From: Prolixibacteraceae bacterium
GTDB taxonomy: Bacteria; Bacteroidota; Bacteroidia; Bacteroidales; Prolixibacteraceae
Direction: 5' to 3'
Assembly: GCA_003537645.1 (NCBI GenBank)
Contig: DPRM01000094.1
Span: 14,308-34,648 of the forward strand
Length of the DNA: 20,341 nt
A model generated the notes under the pieces. That model was not told the origin of the DNA. It did not search any database and saw nothing but the letters and a program-made list of their open reading frames with translations. A program made the position numbers and the translations under genes. The stretch's first letter is position 1. Every line of letters starts with the position of its first letter. Positions 15,340-20,341 of the stretch are shown here, in pieces.

Positions 15340-15384
15340 GAGTTGTAACTCCAAACATAAAATGAATAAAATAATTTATCAAAT
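15340..15384 (-). promoter_or_regulatory. Ferritin promoter with dyad at the start site
   Basis: On the minus strand TTTG (15381-15384), a 21-nt spacer and TATGTTTG (15352-15359) match the Bacteroidota promoter consensus TTTG-N19-21-TAnnTTTG well. Directly downstream, GAGTT-AC-AACTC (15340-15351) forms a short dyad where transcription should begin. The distance to the ferritin ATG is about 58 nt. This is the best promoter match in the window. Confidence 0.6.
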
Positions 15385-15404
15385 ATCCCGTAACCAATTA
15401 ATGA

Positions 15405-16049
15405 TCAATTACTAAAATCAAGATTAAACTTTTGCTTCAATTCAAATAATTCAGGATTCTTCTGAAGCATCATTTGCAGTTTTTCCGAATCGGAGAAGAT
15501 CATTCGCTCCGATTCAATTTTCTCGAGCCGGGTCGTGATTTCAATTCCGGCATTTCGGAGTTCTTTTCGTAACCATGAGACCAGTTCAGGTTTAATTTGC
15601 CTTACATCTTCTTCCTGTACCGAATTTCCTATTTTCAGCGACAGTTTATTGCCATCTGTAATTTCAGGAACATTCGACAACGCTGCACATAAACTGGGGC
15701 GATCTGCAATTTTATCCAGAAATTCGTTCCATTTTACTGTCAGCTGTTCTGATGTAAACACCTCAAAATCATTCTCCTGATACTGACTAAAGATGGTTTT
15801 CTGGCTGTCGTCCTGTACTTTTTTTTCCTGAACATTTCCCGAAAGCGCATCTTTGATTGACGGTGTGAAAGCGCTGCCCACTCTCCGGATCACTTTGGTG
15901 GTGGAAGGTTTCTCAATCGGTTCGAGTCGCGGAACATCAGCCGAAATATTTTCAGCAGTTTGTTTAGGGGTTGCAACTACCTGTTGTGTTGGCTGACCTG
16001 CAAGATTAAAGATTGGGAGAATCGCTTCTTCGTCGTTCCCGTCAGCTAT
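15405..16049 (-). CDS. dnaX: DnaX C-terminal (tau-specific) extension reached by -1 frameshift
   Basis: This frame is open from the A-run at 16049 to a stop at 15405 (214 codons) and lies in the -1 frame relative to the dnaX N-terminal frame. Its first residues are IADGNDEEAILPIFNLAG. No convincing start codon with a ribosome site exists; the first candidate is a GTG at 15893, well inside the frame. Residues about 20-60 are a Pro/Thr/Gln-rich linker, and the rest is a helical domain with EQLTVKWNEFLDKIADRPSL and LSLKIGNSVQEEDVR, resembling the C-terminal domain of tau that contacts DNA polymerase. Joined to the first part, the predicted full-length product is about 581 residues, a normal size for DnaX in this phylum. 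A sequencing error in the homopolymer would give the same picture. Confidence 0.8.
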   Translation of the reverse strand: MADGNDEEAILPIFNLAGQPTQQVVATPKQTAENISADVPRLEPIEKPSTTKVIRRVGSAFTPSIKDALSGNVQEKKVQDDSQKTIFSQYQENDFEVFTSEQLTVKWNEFLDKIADRPSLCAALSNVPEITDGNKLSLKIGNSVQEEDVRQIKPELVSWLRKELRNAGIEITTRLEKIESERMIFSDSEKLQMMLQKNPELFELKQKFNLDFSN

Positions 16050-16058
16050 TTTTTTTTT
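16046..16058 (-). other. dnaX slippery A10 run followed directly by TAG
   Basis: On the coding (minus) strand the sequence is CTA followed by AAA AAA AAA TAG: ten consecutive A residues (16049-16058) and an in-frame stop (16046-16048). A shift of -1, or transcripts with one extra A, joins the frame that runs to 15405. The direct repeat AGCTGAC flanks the run on both sides (16062-16068 and 16041-16047). This fits programmed ribosomal frameshifting or RNA-polymerase slippage as known for dnaX in E. coli and Thermus. A miscounted homopolymer (10 for 11) is the alternative. Confidence 0.7.
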
Positions 16059-17149
16059 AGGGTCAGCTGCGAAATTTTAATGATTGCCAGCTCAACCAGT
16101 AACCTTTTATTCTGACTTGCTTTGTACTGAAGGTCGCATTCGTTTGCAATCTGCAGCGCTCCAATCAGGAAATCGTTGTCGCAGCGGGCTGCCTGAATTT
16201 TGTATTTTTCTTTGATTTCGCCTCCAACTTCAAGCAATTGAATTGTTACAGGATCTTTGCAAACCATCACATCTCTGAAATGCGAACTTAAGCCGGTAAT
16301 AAAATGGTGACCTTCGAAACCGTGATCAAGAATTTCGTTAAAAAGCAGCAAACTGCCCGAGATATCGTTCTTCAGGAACAAATCGACCAAACGGAAGTAG
16401 TAATCGTAATCGAGTACATTCAGGTTGGAAATCACATCTTTGTATGAAATATTTCTTCCGGAGAAACTAACAATCTGGTCGAAAATCGACAATGCATCGC
16501 GCATGGCGCCATCAGCTTTTTGTGCAATCACGTTCAGCGCTTCGCTTTCAACAGCAACACTTTCACTCTGGGCAACATACAACAAATGATTTGCTATATC
16601 ACTGATTTTAATTCGGTTAAAATCGAAAATCTGGCAACGCGATAAAATCGTTGGGATAATTTTATGCTTTTCGGTGGTTGCCAATATAAAAATTGCATGG
16701 TGCGGCGGTTCTTCAAGTGTTTTCAGGAATGCATTGAATGCACTCGGCGACAACATGTGAACCTCATCGATGATATAAACGCTGTAATGTCCAATCTGCG
16801 GGGGAATGCGAACCTGATCGGTCAGATTGCGGATATCATCAACAGAATTGTTCGAAGCGGCATCAAGTTCATGAATATTATACGACCGGCTTCCGTTAAA
16901 CGCCTTGCATGATTCGCATTCGTTGCAGGGTTCAATTTCGGCACCAAGATTCTGGCAATTAATCGTTTTGGCAAAAATACGCGCACAGGTAGTTTTTCCA
17001 ACCCCACGAGGGCCGCAAAACAAATAAGCATGAGCAAGCTGGCTATTTTTGATCGCATTTTTTAATGTCGATGTAATCGATGCCTGACCAACAACTGTTT
17101 GAAACGTATCGGGCCTGTATTTCCGCGCAGAAACTATAAAATTCTCCAT
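16046..17149 (-). CDS. dnaX: DNA polymerase III subunit gamma/tau, N-terminal (gamma-like) frame
   Basis: This is the ATPase of the clamp loader, which places the beta clamp on DNA. The zero-frame product is 367 residues. It shows Walker A GPRGVGKTT (46-54), a zinc module with C65, C75, C78 and C81 (CNECESC), Walker B DEVH (128-131), sensor 1 LATTEKHKI and the SRC arginine finger motif (170-172), followed by domain II and the collar domain III. It ends LTLKKK then TAG, the stop lying immediately after ten A residues. The -1 frame continues without interruption, so both a short gamma-like and a long tau-like subunit are expected if slippage occurs. The start ATG at 17149 begins MENFIVSARKYRPDTF, the standard DnaX N-terminus. 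A candidate promoter lies about 23 bp upstream. Confidence 0.95.
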   Translation of the reverse strand: MENFIVSARKYRPDTFQTVVGQASITSTLKNAIKNSQLAHAYLFCGPRGVGKTTCARIFAKTINCQNLGAEIEPCNECESCKAFNGSRSYNIHELDAASNNSVDDIRNLTDQVRIPPQIGHYSVYIIDEVHMLSPSAFNAFLKTLEEPPHHAIFILATTEKHKIIPTILSRCQIFDFNRIKISDIANHLLYVAQSESVAVESEALNVIAQKADGAMRDALSIFDQIVSFSGRNISYKDVISNLNVLDYDYYFRLVDLFLKNDISGSLLLFNEILDHGFEGHHFITGLSSHFRDVMVCKDPVTIQLLEVGGEIKEKYKIQAARCDNDFLIGALQIANECDLQYKASQNKRLLVELAIIKISQLTLKKK

Positions 17150-17171
17150 AAAATGTGCTTCATTGAACGCC

Positions 17172-17201
17172 CAAATATACTAATTCTGACCTAATGGCAA
17201 G
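17172..17201 (-). promoter_or_regulatory. Candidate dnaX promoter
   Basis: TATATTTG (17172-17179, minus strand) matches TAnnTTTG exactly, with CTTG (17198-17201) 18 nt further upstream as a near match to the -33 TTTG. The predicted leader is short, about 15 nt. Confidence 0.48.
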
Positions 17202-17328
17202 GGCGAAATTTATTAACAAAAACAGGAACAAAAAGAAATCAAGCTTTCAATCATAACTTTTTACAAGCTGACAAAAACTTTTACGAATATGGATTGTTTC
17301 ACTCCTAATTAAAATTAATAAACAAAAC

Positions 17329-17865
17329 ATGAAAAAAACAACATTGATTCTTAGCCTGCTCATTATATCAACGCTTGCCTTCAGTCAGAAATCATTTTAC
17401 GATTTTAAAGTGAAAGACATCGATGGTAAAGATTTTGACCTTTCGAGCCTGAAGGGCAAAAAGGTATTGGTAGTAAATACTGCCTCAAAATGCGGTCTGA
17501 CTCCACAATACAAACAGCTGCAATCGCTGTTCGAAACTTATGGTGGAGAAAAATTCACAATTATTGGTTTTCCTGCCAATAATTTCATGAAACAGGAACC
17601 TGGTTCAAATGAAGAAATTGCTGAATTCTGCGAAAAAAACTACGGGGTTACATTTCAGATGATGTCGAAAATTTCGGTGAAAGGCGACGACATTGATCCT
17701 TTGTACAAATGGCTTACCAGCAAAAGCGAGAATGGTGTGCTTGATTCGGATGTTTCGTGGAATTTTCAGAAATACCTGATCGACGAAAATGGGAAGCTAG
17801 TTGACATGGTTGCTCCCAAAGTAAAGCCTGATGATGATAAAATTTTGAGTTGGATTAAAAAATAG
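17329..17865 (+). CDS. Exported glutathione peroxidase-like protein
   Basis: This 178-residue thioredoxin-fold peroxidase reduces hydrogen or lipid peroxides. Residues 1-19 (MKKTTLILSLLIISTLAFS, then Q) form a signal peptide, so it acts in the periplasm. The peroxidatic site is C55 in NTASKCGLTPQY. Partners Q89 (KQEPGSNEEI) and W144-N145 (VSWNFQKYLI) complete the catalytic tetrad. C101 (AEFCEKNYGV) is placed where thioredoxin-dependent GPx proteins have the resolving cysteine. The middle cysteine of the common FPCNQF motif is Ala here (FPANNF). It is a cysteine, not selenocysteine, enzyme and most likely uses a thioredoxin-like reductant despite the family name. It is a single-gene unit with its own terminator, diverging from dnaX across 179 bp. 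Confidence 0.93.
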   Translation: MKKTTLILSLLIISTLAFSQKSFYDFKVKDIDGKDFDLSSLKGKKVLVVNTASKCGLTPQYKQLQSLFETYGGEKFTIIGFPANNFMKQEPGSNEEIAEFCEKNYGVTFQMMSKISVKGDDIDPLYKWLTSKSENGVLDSDVSWNFQKYLIDENGKLVDMVAPKVKPDDDKILSWIKK

Positions 17866-17891
17866 TTCTTGGGTCTGGTGGATTAAATTTG

Positions 17892-17923
17892 AAAGCGGTT
17901 TTCGGAAGATGACCGCTTTTTTT
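17892..17923 (+). terminator. Rho-independent terminator of the peroxidase gene
   Basis: AAAGCGGT (17892-17899) and ACCGCTTT (17912-17919) form an 8-bp stem with a 12-nt loop, followed by a run of T residues on the plus strand (17917-17923). It lies 27 bp beyond the peroxidase stop codon and just before the photolyase 3' end. Confidence 0.83.
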
Positions 17924-17928
17924 GCCCC

Positions 17929-19227
17929 TTATTTCAGTGCCTTTTGGTAGGTTTCAATCGCCCGATTCCTGGCAAAAGTATGATCAACCATTGGCTTTGG
18001 ATAGTCGAAGGTTTCAAATTCCGGCACCCATTTGCGGATGTATTTTAAATCGTGATCGAACTTTTTGGTTTGCAAATCGGGACTAAAAACCCTGAAATAC
18101 GGAGCGGCATCGCAACCCGAACCACTCGCCCACTGCCAGCCGCCATTGTTTGAGGCCAATTCGTAATCGAGCAGTTTTTCAGCAAAATACGCTTCGCCCC
18201 ATCGCCAGTCAATCAGCAGATGTTTGGTTAGGAAACTGGCAACTACCATGCGAATGCGATTGTGCATGTAACCGGTTTGGTTCAGTTCGCGCATTCCTGC
18301 GTCCACAATCGGGTAGCCGGTTTGTCCGTCGCTCCAGCGCTTAAAATCTGCCTCATCGTTTCGCCACGGAATAAAGTCATACGCCGGCTTAAACGATCGG
18401 GCAACTACATGCGGAAAATGCCACAGAATATCCATATAAAAGTTTCGCCAGATCAGTTCATTCAAAAATATTTCGGAATGAATTTGAGCGAACAGGGTAA
18501 GTTTTCTAATCGAGACAGTTCCGAACCGAAGGTGAATTCCCAATCGGCTGGTTCCGTTTTCAGCAGGAAAATCGCGCATTTTGGCATAATTTTCAATCAA
18601 ATATTCATCGAAATTCTTCTCCGGAAACATTACTGATTGGGCTTGGTAGCCAATTTCAGCCAATTCGGGAAAATAACCTTGCGACATCGGTTTCAACTGA
18701 AACAAAAGCTTATCGCTTTCATAAAACTGAATTGCCTCGCCTGAAAGTTTTTCCTTCCATTTTTTGCTGTACGGTGTGAAAACTGTGTAGGGCGTTTCGT
18801 CGGCTTTAGCCACCTCGTTATGATGAAAAATAAGCTGATCCTTAAACGTACAAAAATCAATATCAAGCGATTGAAGCAATTTACCGACCTGTTGATCGCG
18901 TTCAATGGCCGCAGGTTCGTAATCGGTATTTGCAAAAACACTCTGCACAGAATATTTTGCTGCCAGTTGCCTGAAAACCACTTCAGGAGGCGAAAAGTAA
19001 ACCTGCAAACTACTACCGTGTTTTGCAAATTCGCGGTTCAAATCGGTCAGACACCGATGAATGAAAGTTAGCCGGACATCGTTCGGATTGGGGAATTGAG
19101 CCAGAATTGCCGGGTCGAAAATAAAAACCGGAACCACCGGAAACCCAGAGTTCAAAGCTTGAAACAATCCGTGATTGTCGTTTGTGCGCAAATCGCGCCT
19201 AAACCAGAAGATGCTTACTTTTCCCAT
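17929..19227 (-). CDS. phrB: Deoxyribodipyrimidine (CPD) photolyase
   Basis: This 432-residue flavoprotein repairs UV-induced pyrimidine dimers with light energy. The start is the ATG at 19227, giving MGKVSIFWFRRDLRTNDN, the classic photolyase N-terminus; the extra TTG-initiated residues are ignored. The N-terminal alpha/beta antenna domain (about 1-130) is followed by the helical FAD domain. Visible FAD and DNA motifs are NELIWRNFYMDIL (about 256), TGYPIVDAGMREL (about 303), GYMHNRIRMVVASFL (about 319) and the C-terminal NNGGWQWASGSGCDAAPYF (about 360-378), which includes a Trp of the electron-transfer chain. These favour a class I CPD photolyase over cryptochromes, which often lose the Asn/Met features, but (6-4) activity cannot be formally excluded. 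The GPP34 gene lies 138 bp upstream on the same strand. Confidence 0.95.
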   Translation of the reverse strand: MGKVSIFWFRRDLRTNDNHGLFQALNSGFPVVPVFIFDPAILAQFPNPNDVRLTFIHRCLTDLNREFAKHGSSLQVYFSPPEVVFRQLAAKYSVQSVFANTDYEPAAIERDQQVGKLLQSLDIDFCTFKDQLIFHHNEVAKADETPYTVFTPYSKKWKEKLSGEAIQFYESDKLLFQLKPMSQGYFPELAEIGYQAQSVMFPEKNFDEYLIENYAKMRDFPAENGTSRLGIHLRFGTVSIRKLTLFAQIHSEIFLNELIWRNFYMDILWHFPHVVARSFKPAYDFIPWRNDEADFKRWSDGQTGYPIVDAGMRELNQTGYMHNRIRMVVASFLTKHLLIDWRWGEAYFAEKLLDYELASNNGGWQWASGSGCDAAPYFRVFSPDLQTKKFDHDLKYIRKWVPEFETFDYPKPMVDHTFARNRAIETYQKALK

Positions 19228-19365
19228 AGGAATCAAAATATCGATTAAATGTTTTCAAATACTAAAATTGGCAGTGTGGCCAGCGATATTATTTCAAATT
19301 CACCATCACCCCCTCTCCCGGTTCCTTTGTCGCCCTGTCGCTAACTCGCCATCCTCGGGTTACAC

Positions 19366-20013
19366 TCAGGTTGCCGCAACAATTACAGCCGCATGCATCA
19401 TTTCAATTGCTTCCTGAACTGCTTTTGAAATGGTTGTCTCCGGAAGTTTTTTTAAGTTGCTTGCTGCCAATTTTCGTTGGGCTCTTTCAGGAAAAATACG
19501 AGGCAGCAAATTTGTTTTTGCAGACATTACCGATAAAATAACTGAGTCGTCTGACGGTTCTGACTTCCCAAGCAAAGTATTCCTAATTTCTTTACTGAAA
19601 GTTTCAACCAGTTCGCGGTTCTTCAGATATACTTTGTTGTACGGGATAAACAGGAAACGCTTTTCTTCGACCCGAAGAATGTGTTTTCGAACTAAATCGC
19701 GCATAAATATTTTTCTGATTTTCCGGTTACGGCCATTAAACCAGGCAATCCAGTTCCTTATTTTCCGGTCCTTTTCTCTCTGGCGGATTGGCTTCAGAAA
19801 AAACTCATGAATTTCGTCGTTCTGAACAGTAGGATTGATCAGATGAACATGTCCGTTTTCAAGCGTAACCAACTCATTTTTTATTAGTTCTACAAATACC
19901 GACCCCGCCAGAGTAATTCCCAAAGCAGCTGAAGCATTCATTAAAATACCTCCGCTTTTGGGATTCACCGATAAACAAAATAACTTTTCGCTTAGTTTCA
20001 GTTCAGTATTCAT
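19366..20013 (-). CDS. GPP34 (GOLPH3-like) family protein
   Basis: This 215-residue protein has the N-terminal GPP34 pattern. KLSEKLFCLSVNPKSGGI is followed by the helix ALGITLAGSVFVELIKNE and then LVTLENGHVHLINPT. The middle is basic (RKIRNWIAWFNGRNRKIRK), and IPYNKVYLKNRELVET and RNTLLGKSEPSDDSVILSVM correspond to the later helical core. In eukaryotes GOLPH3/Vps74 binds phosphoinositides in the Golgi; the bacterial members are uncharacterised, and lipid binding is only suggested by homology and the basic surface. There is no signal peptide or membrane segment. It is divergent from the threonine-aldolase-like gene (71-bp gap) and lies upstream of photolyase. Confidence 0.85.
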   Translation of the reverse strand: MNTELKLSEKLFCLSVNPKSGGILMNASAALGITLAGSVFVELIKNELVTLENGHVHLINPTVQNDEIHEFFLKPIRQREKDRKIRNWIAWFNGRNRKIRKIFMRDLVRKHILRVEEKRFLFIPYNKVYLKNRELVETFSKEIRNTLLGKSEPSDDSVILSVMSAKTNLLPRIFPERAQRKLAASNLKKLPETTISKAVQEAIEMMHAAVIVAAT

Positions 20014-20084
20014 TTTGCGAAGGTTTAAATTTTAAGTTCTTTTATACCGCAAAAATTTACAACTTAAAATTACAACTTTAAACG

Positions 20085-20341
20085 ATGAAACGAGGTTTTG
20101 CGAGCGACAATAATTCGGGAATACATCCTGAAATTTTAAGTGCCATTTATGCTGCCAACGAAGGACATGTAGTAGGTTATGGTGGCGATGCAATTACTGA
20201 AATGGCCATTCAGCGGTTCAAACAGGAATTCGGAGAGCAAACAGATGTCTATTTTGTTTTCAACGGAACCGGCGCCAATGTGCTGAGCCTGTCAACGCTG
20301 ACACACTCATTCAATTCGGTTATTTGTGCCGAAACAGCTCA
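20085..20341 (+). CDS. Threonine-aldolase-like PLP enzyme, 5' part (cut by window edge)
   Basis: The frame begins at ATG 20085 and is open to the edge, giving 85 residues. The N-terminus MKRGFASDNNSGIHPEILSA, then AANEGHVVGYGGDAIT and FVFNGTGANVLSLSTL, are typical of the beta-eliminating lyase / low-specificity L-threonine aldolase family (fold type I PLP enzymes). That family cleaves threonine or allo-threonine to glycine and acetaldehyde. The PLP lysine lies beyond the window, so catalytic integrity cannot be checked. No Shine-Dalgarno is visible; the leader is A-rich as elsewhere in the window. Confidence 0.88.
   Translation, partial: MKRGFASDNNSGIHPEILSAIYAANEGHVVGYGGDAITEMAIQRFKQEFGEQTDVYFVFNGTGANVLSLSTLTHSFNSVICAETA

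Noticed and set aside
15405..15893. An independent 162-residue gene starting with GTG
   Set aside because: The same frame is open up to the dnaX A-run, there is no ribosome site at the GTG, and the content fits the tau C-terminus.
19228..19236. TTG-initiated extension of photolyase
   Set aside because: The ATG at 19227 gives the standard photolyase N-terminus; the three extra residues have no support.
19300..19365. Possible third copy of the structured repeat (TCACCCCCTCTCCC region)
   Set aside because: The left-arm-like C/T-rich block is present, but no matching GGGGTGAGT arm or central palindrome follows, so it is at most a remnant.
1..20341. tRNA genes, CRISPR arrays, prophage or intact insertion sequences
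   Set aside because: I saw no cloverleaf with conserved tRNA bases, no regularly spaced repeats, and no transposase, integrase or phage gene on either strand.

Overview
The window comes from a Bacteroidota chromosome. The evidence is A-rich leaders with few Shine-Dalgarno sequences, upstream boxes of the TAnnTTTG (-7) type used by this phylum, and proteins typical of it: a ureide-permease/RhaT-like transporter, exported purine and ribose salvage enzymes, an exported GPx and a GPP34 protein. A marine or gut-related Bacteroidales/Marinilabiliales-like lineage is plausible but cannot be fixed from sequence alone. No tRNA, rRNA, CRISPR array, prophage or intact insertion sequence was seen. No gene-free stretch exceeds 300 bases; the longest (about 753-994) shows nothing beyond AT-rich DNA and a 10-bp palindrome.

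Left part (1-2192): a truncated exported PQQ-like beta-propeller protein, a stand-alone receiver-domain response regulator, and an unrecognised helical protein that resembles histidine phosphotransfer (HPt) proteins. Next (2244-7091) is a minus-strand ribose/nucleoside salvage cluster: ribokinase, lipoprotein ADP-ribosylglycohydrolase, exported nucleoside hydrolase and an inner-membrane permease, ending in a clear terminator. It recalls the rus loci of Bacteroides but has no SusC/SusD pair here. Its two long internal gaps each contain a GC-rich structured inverted repeat of the same architecture. A 14-bp perfect palindrome overlaps a candidate promoter just ahead of ribokinase. A divergent 492-residue helical protein of unknown function follows.

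Middle part (8745-14758): a coupled pair (SO_0444-type metal permease with a fused HMA domain, and a membrane methyltransferase of the ICMT/PEMT type), an exported TPR protein with its own terminator, and a Rnk-like factor followed by a RelA/SpoT homologue and a small TPR protein. The RSH protein keeps its synthetase residues but has lost the hydrolase HD signature, so it is probably a RelA-type (p)ppGpp synthetase.

Right part (14782-20341): ferritin with a good promoter; dnaX, whose reading frame is split at a run of ten A residues by an in-frame TAG while the -1 frame stays open for 214 more codons, consistent with tau/gamma production by slippage; an exported glutathione peroxidase; a CPD-type photolyase with a GPP34 protein upstream; and the start of a threonine-aldolase-like gene. 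The most notable items are the dnaX slippage site, the paired structured repeats in the salvage operon, and the hydrolase-degenerate RSH.
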